DNA from: an uncultured Duncaniella sp.
Lineage (GTDB): Bacteria > Bacteroidota > Bacteroidia > Bacteroidales > Muribaculaceae
Direction of reading: 5' to 3'
DNA length: 64,000 nucleotides
NCBI GenBank assembly: GCA_910576785.1
Contig: CAJTJG010000003.1
Coordinates: 131,770-195,769 of the forward strand
The notes below the pieces were generated by a model that was not told where the DNA came from, ran no database searches, and worked only from the letters and a program-made list of their open reading frames with translations. Positions 41,094 through 49,300 of the stretch are shown piece after piece; the first letter of the stretch is position 1; each line of letters begins with the position of its first letter. Made by a program: the position numbers and the translations under genes.

Positions 41094-41317
41094 AAGACAG
41101 GAACGCACGTTATTTATTTGAGGGCATATCTGCCGATGTAGTCCTCTATCTTGTAGAACGGGCAGGAATGGGATTGACGGAAGCGATTGCAACTTTCCAC
41201 AATTCAGAAACATTTTCCAAATTGGAGGACTTTTCTACAGGACTGTATATTGAAAGTCCGGCATATGTCTATGACTTGCTGCTATCGGAACTGAAAAATG
41301 GCCGTCTTGTGCCATAA
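41090..41317 (+). CDS. Small partner protein of the DUF3990 operon
   Basis: 75 aa. Predicted mostly helical: GISADVVLYLVERAGM, TEAIATFHNSETFSKL, YIESPAYVYDLLLSEL. The pattern (a helix, then an F-H-N-S-x-T-F turn, then S-x-x-Y-V-Y-x-L-L) is one I associate with short proteins encoded directly after DUF3990 genes, often labelled DUF3791, though I cannot confirm the label. It overlaps the DUF3990 stop by 4 nt (ATGA). Possible roles: second antitoxin, chaperone or toxin cofactor. An 8-bp hairpin (41343-41350 with 41362-41369) lies 25 nt downstream. Confidence 0.7.
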   Translation: MKDRNARYLFEGISADVVLYLVERAGMGLTEAIATFHNSETFSKLEDFSTGLYIESPAYVYDLLLSELKNGRLVP

Positions 41318-41405
41318 CTGGTATTGGCTGGTCACCCGCTCTGGCTGGTGCTCTGTCATCTCACCAGCCGCTACTGTTCGATGATCCGTCATTTCGTACA
41401 GGTAT

Positions 41406-41475
41406 AAAAAAATGATTGATTGTCGTCGCGACAACCAATCTTAGTTAACCTTAAATCTAATACCATGAAAAACAC
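41406..41475 (-). ncRNA. Candidate ~70-nt small RNA with own promoter and terminator
   Basis: On the minus strand a perfect promoter (41511-41480) predicts a start near 41475. About 35 nt later comes a 12-bp hairpin (41440-41429 with 41425-41414, one G-U pair, 3-nt loop), then A and seven T (41412-41406). No protein gene lies in this direction before the terminator, so the product would be a ~70-nt RNA with a ~35-nt AU-rich single-stranded 5' part. The gap 41318-41754 has no other gene. Confidence 0.5.
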
Positions 41476-41479
41476 ATTG

Positions 41480-41511
41480 CAAAGTTAGGGGAGTTTTTGA
41501 AACTGACCAAA
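41480..41511 (-). promoter_or_regulatory. Perfect minus-strand promoter of the candidate small RNA
   Basis: TTTG (41511-41508), 20-nt spacer, TAACTTTG (41487-41480). Confidence 0.65.
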
Positions 41512-41632
41512 TTTTACATGAGAAAATTGCTTTGTTTTAACAATATTTTGCATGTAAAAGATATTAAAAGTCCGTTTTTGTGGAATTTTGTCGTTTTTAG
41601 TGGGTTTTTATGGCAAATTGCTATTATGGGCG

Positions 41633-41647
41633 ATACGTGATACGTAT
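41633..41647. promoter_or_regulatory. Operator-like palindrome upstream of GH51 gene
   Basis: ATACGT-GAT-ACGTAT is a perfect 6-bp inverted repeat with a 3-nt spacer, ending 34 nt before the -33 element of the GH51 promoter. It is a candidate activator or repressor site for the arabinofuranosidase gene. Confidence 0.45.
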
Positions 41648-41681
41648 AATCGTGTAAAACATACACTTAATTGCTGATATA

Positions 41682-41713
41682 TTTGCATATCTCGCTGTGT
41701 TTCCCTAATTTTG
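41682..41713 (+). promoter_or_regulatory. Promoter of the GH51 arabinofuranosidase gene
   Basis: TTTG (41682-41685), 20-nt spacer, TAATTTTG (41706-41713), a perfect consensus; the leader is ~36 nt to ATG 41755. Confidence 0.75.
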
Positions 41714-41754
41714 GGCATCAGAAATCAATACTTTAAATACATATAGCAAATATC

Positions 41755-43692
41755 ATGAAACTACAGCGGAATCTGACCACGCTGTTTGCCGGAATGCTGC
41801 TCGCAGCACCGGTAGCGGGTCAACATGTGTTTGATATCTCCACCCGTCCGGGAGGTGATATAAAGGATACGATGTATGGTATCTTTTTCGAGGATATAAA
41901 CTTTGGTGCCGACGGCGGACTTTATGCCGAGATGGTGGAGAACCGATCATTTGAATTCCCGGAGCATCTCATGGGTTGGAAAACGTTCGGCAATGTCGAG
42001 GTGAGGGACTTCAAGCCGGCGTTTCCACGGAATCCCCATTACGTAACCCTGCGTAGCGCCGGCCACCGTCAGAAGGCCACCGGTCTGGAGAACAACGGCC
42101 TTTTCGGTATGGGTATAAAGGAGGGTATGAAATATGACTTCTCGGCCTATGCCCGCAAGACCAACCTTCAGGGTGGCGATGCATCACTGCGTGTGGAGCT
42201 GGTGGGTGCCAACAACAATGTGCTGGAGAAGGTGACAGTGCCTGTCACCGACAATCAGTGGGAGAAGGTGACGGCGACATTGACATCGCCCAAGACAGAC
42301 CCGAAGGCTCGCCTGCGTGTATATCTCACCTCGGGCGAGGGTGTGGATCTTGATCATATATCGCTCTTCCCGGAGGATAACTGGAACGGGCTGCGTGCCG
42401 ATCTCGTGAAGGATCTGGAGGATCTCAATCCCGGCATATTCCGTTTTCCCGGCGGATGTATAGTGGAGGGCACAGATCTCGCCACACGCTACCAGTGGAA
42501 GAACTCTGTGGGTGCTCCTGAGAACCGTCCCCTCAACGAGAACCGCTGGAACTATACTTTCCAGCACAGACTCTTCCCGGATTATTACCAGTCATACGGT
42601 CTGGGATTCTACGAGTATTTTCTTCTGTCGGAGAATATGGGAGCGGAGCCTCTGCCGGTGTTGAGCTGCGGTCTGGCCTGTCAGTATCAGAACAAGGATG
42701 ACGATCCGCACGCCCATGTGTGTGTGGACGATCTGCAGCCGTACATAGATGATGCCCTCGATCTGATAGAGTTTGCCAACGGGCCTGTGACGAGCAAGTG
42801 GGGCGCCCTGCGTGCTGAGATGGGCCATCCGGAACCGTTCAACCTCAAGCAGATCGGTATCGGCAACGAGCAGTGGGGACCGCTGTATCCGGAGCGTCTG
42901 GAGAAGTTCATCACGCAGATACGAGCAAAGTATCCCGATATCATGATATGCGGCAGCAGTGGTCCGGCAGCCGATGGCAAGGATTTCGACTATGGTTGGG
43001 AGCAGATGAGAAAACTCGGGGTGGATCTTGTGGATGAGCACTATTACAAGTCGCCGGAATGGTTCTACTCGAATGCGTCGCGCTACGACGGCTATCCGCG
43101 CAAGGGTCCGAAGGTGTTTGCCGGCGAGTATGCCGCCCATGGCAAGGGAACCCGCAATAACTGGGAGGCTGCGCTCTCGGAGGCTTGTTTCATGACCGGC
43201 CTCGAGCGCAATGCCGATGTAGTGTGGCAGGCCACTTATGCTCCCCTCTTCTCGCATGTGGAGGGAAGCCAGTGGGGTCCGGACCTTATATGGTTTGACA
43301 ATCTGGAGAGCTACCGCACGCCCAACTGGTACGTACAGATGCTCTATGGTACCAATCCCGGCACCAATATGCTCACTCTCACTGAGGGTGGTAAGGCTGT
43401 GGCCGGTCAGGACGGACTCTATGCGAGCGCTGTCTATGACAAGCCCTCGGGACAGTATATAGTAAAGGTGGGCAATTCCTCGGACAAGGCTCAGGAGGTC
43501 ACCTTTAATTTCAACGGCATCAAGAAACTCACTGACGGTAAGGCGTGGGTGATGCAGTGCGATGATCCCCGTGCTGAAAACTCGCTCGAAAACAAGACTC
43601 TTGTGTCGCCTAAGGAGATCGCCGTGGCCACAGAGGGGAATAAGGTGAACGTCAGCGTCCCTGCCAAGTCGTTCACAGTATACCGGTTCTGA
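41755..43692 (+). CDS. Alpha-L-arabinofuranosidase, GH51
   Basis: 645 aa with a signal peptide (MKLQRNLTTLFAGMLLAAPVAGQ); there is no lipobox, so it is probably periplasmic. It begins with the beta/CBM-like segment DTMYGIFFEDINFGADGGLYAEMVENRSFEF typical of GH51. The general acid/base is Glu372 in IGIGNEQWGP and the likely nucleophile Glu458 in FAGEYAAHG. DEHYYKSPEWF lies between. It would release terminal alpha-L-arabinofuranosyl residues from arabinan or arabinoxylan oligosaccharides. It stands alone with its own promoter, operator-like palindrome and terminator, without adjacent SusC/D or arabinan enzymes. Confidence 0.93.
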   Translation: MKLQRNLTTLFAGMLLAAPVAGQHVFDISTRPGGDIKDTMYGIFFEDINFGADGGLYAEMVENRSFEFPEHLMGWKTFGNVEVRDFKPAFPRNPHYVTLRSAGHRQKATGLENNGLFGMGIKEGMKYDFSAYARKTNLQGGDASLRVELVGANNNVLEKVTVPVTDNQWEKVTATLTSPKTDPKARLRVYLTSGEGVDLDHISLFPEDNWNGLRADLVKDLEDLNPGIFRFPGGCIVEGTDLATRYQWKNSVGAPENRPLNENRWNYTFQHRLFPDYYQSYGLGFYEYFLLSENMGAEPLPVLSCGLACQYQNKDDDPHAHVCVDDLQPYIDDALDLIEFANGPVTSKWGALRAEMGHPEPFNLKQIGIGNEQWGPLYPERLEKFITQIRAKYPDIMICGSSGPAADGKDFDYGWEQMRKLGVDLVDEHYYKSPEWFYSNASRYDGYPRKGPKVFAGEYAAHGKGTRNNWEAALSEACFMTGLERNADVVWQATYAPLFSHVEGSQWGPDLIWFDNLESYRTPNWYVQMLYGTNPGTNMLTLTEGGKAVAGQDGLYASAVYDKPSGQYIVKVGNSSDKAQEVTFNFNGIKKLTDGKAWVMQCDDPRAENSLENKTLVSPKEIAVATEGNKVNVSVPAKSFTVYRF

Positions 43693-43721
43693 TATCACTT
43701 CAGGGTATAGGATATTTTCTG

Positions 43722-43773
43722 AAAACACTATGATCGCTGTTGTCATGTAAGCAGCCGATCATAGTGTTTTTTT
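43722..43773 (+). terminator. Intrinsic terminator of the GH51 gene
   Basis: A 15-bp perfect stem, AAAACACTATGATCG at 43722-43736 with 43756-43770, runs into a TTTTTTT tract ending at 43773. It lies 30 nt after the stop. Confidence 0.85.
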
Positions 43774-43791
43774 GTGTCGCACAGTCAAAAA

Positions 43792-43823
43792 TGTAACAAT
43801 TTTGTTACAATCACAAAATTGTT
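43792..43823. promoter_or_regulatory. Nested palindromes upstream of the ECF sigma gene
   Basis: TGTAACAA-TT-TTGTTACA (43792-43809) is an 8-bp inverted repeat; it overlaps a perfect 11-bp inverted repeat AACAATTTTGT...ACAAAATTGTT (43795-43805 with 43813-43823). Half-site-like copies TGTTACAA (43922-43929) and TTGTAACA (43962-43969) flank the sigma gene promoter. A binding site for a regulator is likely. The gap 43693-44016 otherwise holds the GH51 terminator and this promoter. Confidence 0.45.
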
Positions 43824-43930
43824 TAGATAATGGTAATATTTATTTGTCTTTTATAATATGTTGAAAATATGTGTATTAGGAACTATTTTGAGAATTTTAT
43901 ATTAATGTGTGATAAAAAATGATGTTACAA

Positions 43931-43963
43931 TTGCTGAAAAACGGGAGAGTGATAGTAATTTTG
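43931..43963 (+). promoter_or_regulatory. Promoter of the ECF sigma factor gene
   Basis: TTG (43931-43933), 22-nt spacer, TAATTTTG (43956-43963). It lies inside the longer possible reading frame from 43909, so the ATG at 44017 is taken as the start. Confidence 0.55.
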
Positions 43964-44016
43964 TAACACAACGAGATTATAACATCATACACCATAACAA
44001 TAAAAACTCTCCTGTC

Positions 44017-44517
44017 ATGGCAACTGTAGAACTTCACTCCAAGATCAGGCATATGCATAGAAATCTTCTTAGCCTTGCTCTCATGCTTACATCCAACCGT
44101 TCGAGTGCCTATAGCCTTGTCCAGGATACGACTGTAAAGGCTCTCCAGGCTGATGATGTCGCTGCCGAAGGCAACAATTTCAAGGCTTGGGTCTTTTCGA
44201 TAATGCGCACTCTTTTTGCCAGGAATTATCTTGCTCAGACACGCATACGTCGCGACTCGTACCGTCGTGAGTCAATGATGAGGATAGCAACGGCTGCGAC
44301 AGTCTCGGACGAGCGTCCGGACTGCACAGTGTCCGCTTCTTCGATCCACGCGGCTGTAGATGCGTTTTCGGAGGAGTATAGAGTACCGTTCCGCATGTAT
44401 CTCACCGGCTACAACTATCAGGAGATCAGCGTAGCCACAGGTGTGGATATGATTGAGGTCAAAAACCGTATAGCAGTGGCCCGCCGCAAGATGCGGAGCC
44501 AGTTTGCAGCCTTCTGA
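44017..44517 (+). CDS. ECF-like RNA polymerase sigma factor
   Basis: 166 aa from ATG 44017 (MATVELHSKIRHMHRNLLSLALML). A region 2-like helix bundle includes AYSLVQDTTVKALQADD and FKAWVFSIMRTLFARNYL (region 2.4-like). A region 4 HTH covers about residues 120-163 (YRVPFRMYLTGYNYQEISVATGVD, EVKNRIAVARRKM). This is the usual two-domain ECF layout, though region 2 is diverged. It would direct RNA polymerase to a dedicated promoter set. No anti-sigma gene follows: the convergent aroB stop is 5 nt away. Regulation may depend on the palindromes upstream. Confidence 0.82.
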   Translation: MATVELHSKIRHMHRNLLSLALMLTSNRSSAYSLVQDTTVKALQADDVAAEGNNFKAWVFSIMRTLFARNYLAQTRIRRDSYRRESMMRIATAATVSDERPDCTVSASSIHAAVDAFSEEYRVPFRMYLTGYNYQEISVATGVDMIEVKNRIAVARRKMRSQFAAF

Positions 44518-44521
44518 CGTC

Positions 44522-45577
44522 TCAGTACATCAGATCGCGGAATATATCAAGGGCCGCACGGATCTCCTCAGAGGAGGCCGTGCGGTCTATTTTCGGTATG
44601 CCCGGCGAGGACAGCAGCGTGAAGTTGATGGCTCCGGGTGTATCGTTCTTTTTGTCGTGGGTCATGTAGGCTATCAGTGCGTCGTAGTCATCGCAGGTGA
44701 TGGCCGGTGCTCCATAGCCGTTTTCTTTAAGGAAGCGGGCATATGTATGTATGCCCGAAGAGGGGAAGCCTTCGCTCATGTGGGAGATAATGATCTCCAC
44801 AAGGATACCCCATGCCACTGCATAGCCATGGGGTATGGGGCGGTTGCGCTCCATGGCGAGTGATTCGAAGGCATGGCCCACGGTGTGGCCGAGGTTGAGC
44901 GCACGCCGCAGACCTTTCTCAAATGGATCTTCGGTGACTATGCGCTCTTTGACGCGTACGCTCTCTTCAAGGAGATGGAGCATCTCGGCCGGAGATGTGG
45001 ACAGGATGTCGCGGTCAATGAGAGAGGTGTAGGTGGCCGGCGATGAGAGAAGACCGTGCTTTACCATTTCGGCATAGCCGGAGAGGAGTTCGGAGGATGG
45101 GAGTGAGCCGAAGCATGCTGTGGAGATAATGACAGCATCGGCCGGAGCGAATGCCCCGATCTCGTTCTTGAATCCCGCGAAGTTTATGCCTGTCTTGCCA
45201 CCTACGGCTGCATCGACTGCGGAAAGCAGTGTGGTGGGGACGTTGATGAATCGTACACCTCGCTTGAATGTTGCGGCTGCGAAGCCACCCATGTCGGTCA
45301 CTACTCCGCCACCTATGTTGATCACGAGCGATTTGCGTGTCGCCCCTGCCTCTATGAGCCGCTCCCAGATGTGAGACAGTGAGGAGATGTTTTTGTTGTC
45401 ATCGCCAGGGGGGACGGTTATAGCGGGCCATGGGAGAGAAAGTGAGGGGAGAACCTGCGCGGCAACATTGGAGTCGGTGATTATATGTACACTGGACGGT
45501 GACATCTCCTCAACGAGGGCGCGGAGGTGGGTGGTTACATCGTTAGTGAAAATGAGGGCCTGACGGGATTGAGTCAT
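44522..45577 (-). CDS. aroB: 3-dehydroquinate synthase
   Basis: 351 aa from ATG 45577, which overlaps the upstream HAD gene stop by 4 nt (ATGA); the extra in-frame sequence upstream is a shadow. It cyclises DAHP to 3-dehydroquinate in the shikimate pathway using NAD and a metal. Landmarks: INIGGGVVTDMGGFAAATFKRG, NVPTTLLSAVDAAVGGKTGINF, YAEMVKHGLL, and the metal ligands in LNLGHTVGHAFE. It is the last gene of a minus-strand run from queF. It ends 4 nt from the convergent sigma gene. Confidence 0.95.
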   Translation of the reverse strand: MTQSRQALIFTNDVTTHLRALVEEMSPSSVHIITDSNVAAQVLPSLSLPWPAITVPPGDDNKNISSLSHIWERLIEAGATRKSLVINIGGGVVTDMGGFAAATFKRGVRFINVPTTLLSAVDAAVGGKTGINFAGFKNEIGAFAPADAVIISTACFGSLPSSELLSGYAEMVKHGLLSSPATYTSLIDRDILSTSPAEMLHLLEESVRVKERIVTEDPFEKGLRRALNLGHTVGHAFESLAMERNRPIPHGYAVAWGILVEIIISHMSEGFPSSGIHTYARFLKENGYGAPAITCDDYDALIAYMTHDKKNDTPGAINFTLLSSPGIPKIDRTASSEEIRAALDIFRDLMY

Positions 45578-46338
45578 CGGGGGAGATTGTTGACGGTTAA
45601 GAGACTGAGGAGAAGGGTGGGGAGCTGGCGTGCGCATTCTTCCATAGAGGGGAATACTATTGCTGCGCCGGCTTTGCGCAGTTCGTCGGGAGGGATAGGC
45701 CCTGTGGTCACGCCTATGGTGAAGGCACCGGCACGGTCGCCGGCCTCGACGCCGAGGGGGGCGTTCTCCATCACTATGGACTGCGAGGGGCTTACTCCCG
45801 CGAGCTGCATGGCGCGGATGAATGGTTCGGGGTGGGGCTTGCCGTGCTTCACGTCGCGCGAGGTCACTTTCAGTCGGTTGTCGAACAGTCCGGGGAAATC
45901 GTTGTCAAGACGGTTGAGTAGACTCGACTGGCCCGAGCCGGTGACGAGAACGCGTGTGATGCCTGCGGCGGCGAATGTGCTCACCATGTCAAATGCGCCT
46001 GGCATAACCTCGACGGGTGGAAGTGAGCTGAAATATACGGTCTTGGTGTGATATAGTTCCTTCTTCTCATCCTCGGTGGCCTCGCGTCCGCGCTGGGCGA
46101 GGAAGAACTGGTTGATGGTGGAGGCGCCGGTGCGTCCCTCGTAGAGGTAGAACTCATCGCGTGTGCACTCGAAGCCCTGTTCGGTCATGAGCCTGTACCA
46201 CGATTGTGTGTGGTTCTTCATGGAATCGTAGAGTGTACCATCCATATCTATGAGGGCGGCTTTGGGTACGACATGGGTGTAGTGGTGGCGTTCGAGGAAG
46301 CGCAGGATATCCTGTGCGTATGGGATGTGCTCTATCAT
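45574..46338 (-). CDS. HAD-superfamily phosphatase / phosphoglucomutase-like
   Basis: 254 aa. The HAD motif I is ALIDMDGTLYDSMKNH; motif II is RVLVTGSGQSSLL; the lysine region is VTSRDVKHGKPHPEPFIRAM; motif IV is SIVMENAPLGVEAGDRAGA. The helical cap between motifs I and II places it in the beta-phosphoglucomutase/phosphatase subgroup. Substrate unknown, probably a small phosphorylated metabolite in the cytoplasm. It overlaps aroB and the AsmA-like gene by 4 nt each, which argues for coupled expression. Confidence 0.9.
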   Translation of the reverse strand: MIEHIPYAQDILRFLERHHYTHVVPKAALIDMDGTLYDSMKNHTQSWYRLMTEQGFECTRDEFYLYEGRTGASTINQFFLAQRGREATEDEKKELYHTKTVYFSSLPPVEVMPGAFDMVSTFAAAGITRVLVTGSGQSSLLNRLDNDFPGLFDNRLKVTSRDVKHGKPHPEPFIRAMQLAGVSPSQSIVMENAPLGVEAGDRAGAFTIGVTTGPIPPDELRKAGAAIVFPSMEECARQLPTLLLSLLTVNNLPR

Positions 46339-49300
46339 TTTTTCTTTTTCTTTTTTTCTTTTTGTGAAGCTGAGGGGATGGCCGTACTGTCAGGCGGGGC
46401 CGGAAGGAGGCCTTCGCGGATGAAGTATAGCGAATCGGAGTGGGAGATGGTGTCGGCGCCCGCGGCCTGGTTGTCGATGGCATTTGCCGTATTGGAGAAG
46501 TCGAGACGGCGTACACGGGCGTTGCTTACACCTCGGCGGAACACATTGCGAATCTCTCTGACGAGGTTGATGCGTGTGGTGTCGGCTATGGAGATGGTGC
46601 GTGACATGTTCTTCTCATTGAAGCGTGCTCGCCCGAGTCTGATCTTCATGTCGTCGATGTTGCCCGATATATTGATGCCGAATTTGAACGGGATCGGCGA
46701 TTTGAGTACCGCCACGTGGTAGTCGAAGTTGAGGGCGAGGTCGTTTGATCCCATCACGCCGAGTTTGTAGCGGTCAAGGTTGAACATGAAGGGAAACATG
46801 CGCAGCTGTGAGTTGTCGATTATCATCTCGACGGTCATGGAGTCAATGATGTTGCGCTCTTTATGTTTGAACAGCAGCCATTTGCCTATCTTGCGGAAGG
46901 TTTCTTTGTCGACGATCTGGAGCGAGTCGCCCGATATCTTCATGGCTGCTTTCAGGGAGGGGATGTCAATGTTCATGGCCGAGTCCACGCGTGTGGTGGC
47001 GGCGAGGTCGGCGCTGATGATGCCACGGATGTCCTGCATGAGCGGCATGAGCGAGTCGATGGCTGGGACGAGCTTGAGGAACTCGCCGATGTTGAAATTG
47101 TTGACGTTCAGACCAAAGGCAAACGATGCATCATGCTTCGTAGGAGCTGTATACAGGGCGTTCAGACCCATTGAGCCGACATCGCTGCGTGCTGACAGTT
47201 CGCTGAGATTGAGAGCGCCGCGGTAAGAATTGATGGCACCCTTGAAGTCGTGGAACACGAGGTTGGAGTAGATGATGTTGTCAGCGCTGACGTTGACCGA
47301 GGCCTCGACGTTTGACGGTATGACAAGTACGGCCATGGCGGTGTCGGTGGCTACGGCTGGCATTTCGGTATCGTTGTCAAGGATGTCGCTGTCGGAGGCG
47401 GCGGGTGCCACAGTGATGAGGCCGTTGTCGTTTTCAGCGAATGCAGCGCCTGCAAACACTGCGGCGGCTATCTCGTTGATGTCGATGGTGTCGCTGCGCA
47501 GGTTGAGGTTGACCAGAAGCGGGCGTTTGGCCGAGGCTGATGTAAGGGCACGCGTGATGTTGGAAATGGTGCCCTGGAGCAGGAAGTCGCTGTGGCCTAC
47601 CCTGAATCGGGTGTCAGTGATGATGATGGAGTCGGAGTTGAATCTTACATCGAGGCCGGTCACACGGTTGCGCAAGGGGAAGAGAGGTGTGAAGAGGCGC
47701 ATACGGTCGGCACGCAGTACTCCGTGGGCGTTCCACTGATGGAGGAGTTTCTTCATGGAATTGTCCACCTCGAGATCGAACACCGAGTCAGCACCCGCTG
47801 TGAGGGAGGAGTCGGCCACATGTGTACGTCGTCTCTGTCTGGCCATCATGCGTAAGGAGTCGTCGGGGAGGGTCGGATAGAGTACGTGCAGGGAGTCCAT
47901 GCGTGCCTGCATGCGGCGGGATATGCGCGGCGTGGACGGATTGATGGTCACTGAGGTGAAAGCGTTGGTGAGAGCGGCGCGGTTGAGGCGGTCGCCGTAG
48001 ATGGCACGCTCGGTGGATATGTCGAGATGCAGGCGTGGTTTCTTGGCGTCACCTTTGTGACGGGTGAGCGAGGCGCCGACTGTAGCTTTGCGCAGGCGGA
48101 CACGCATGGAGTCCTCTGATGACCGGAATATCAGGCGTTCGGCAATGATGCGGCCACCGATGGGGTTGATGAGCGTTGTGTCGGAACTGGATGATGTGTT
48201 GCGGCATCCAATTCCGGCTTTCAGTCCTCCACCATGTAGCTCTATCCCCGGGATGGTGAATGATATGGTATCGACGGTCAGGGAGGCTGTCAGCATCGAG
48301 TCGACATTGACATCGTGGGCCATGATGGAGGTCTGTGTGCCGAGATTGAGTTTCATGAGCCGTGATGACAATTGCATGGGCATCTCGGGCACGTCGATGT
48401 CGAGATCCTTGAGGGTGGCTTCGCCCTTGATACGCATGCGGTGGAAATTTTCCTTGTCGAGATAGCTGCGGCGTAAGTCAAAGTCGCAGTTGGCCAGTAA
48501 TATGCCCTTGATAGTCCCGGGTATGCCGGAGAGGAGCCGGCGCGGGAGTCGTGATATGTTTAGGCCACCCTCGAAGCGCCCTTTCACCGCAGGGTCGGAT
48601 ATTATGTCGCGGGCCGAGCAACTGAGGGCAAATCCCATTCCGTGGGCCATGGCGGTGAGCTTTTTCAGTTCGATGGTAGATCGGTCGAGATCACGGGCAT
48701 CGATATCGCCGGATATGTCGAGCTGTATCTTGTCAAGGCTGAAGCCGTCATATATGGCTGATCCCTGAGGTATGTGTGCTGAAAATCTGAAGGAAGGGAT
48801 GGAGTCGGTGCCTACACTGAATGGATGTGTCAGTGCCATATCGGCCTTTATGGAGAAGTCGGGGTGAAGATTGTCGAGGTCTCCGCGGAGTTCGCCGGGG
48901 ATGAGATGCAGTATGTCGTTGAGAGGGGTGGAGGGGAGTGTGGCGTCGAATGTATTCAGACGGAGTCCATCGGCAAGATTCATCTCTGAATTGACGGTGA
49001 GGCTTACGCTCCCTGCGGCTATGACAAGGTTGTGGAGGGCTATGGCGAGAGGTTCGGACGGATTCCACCGGATATCCCCGCCGAGGCCGAGGGAAAGGGA
49101 GTCGACCGTGAGATCCGGGATGCTGGCTGAGGCCAGACCGCGTATGTCGAGTTTATATAGCGGTGCGGCAGTACCGGAGAGGGTTGCGGCCGAGAGATTG
49201 ACGGATGCGTCTATGCTGTCGGGAATGGAGAGATATCTTACGGGCATTCCATCCTTGATCATGAATGTGCCGAGCGATATGCCCGGGATCGGTGCGGGGG

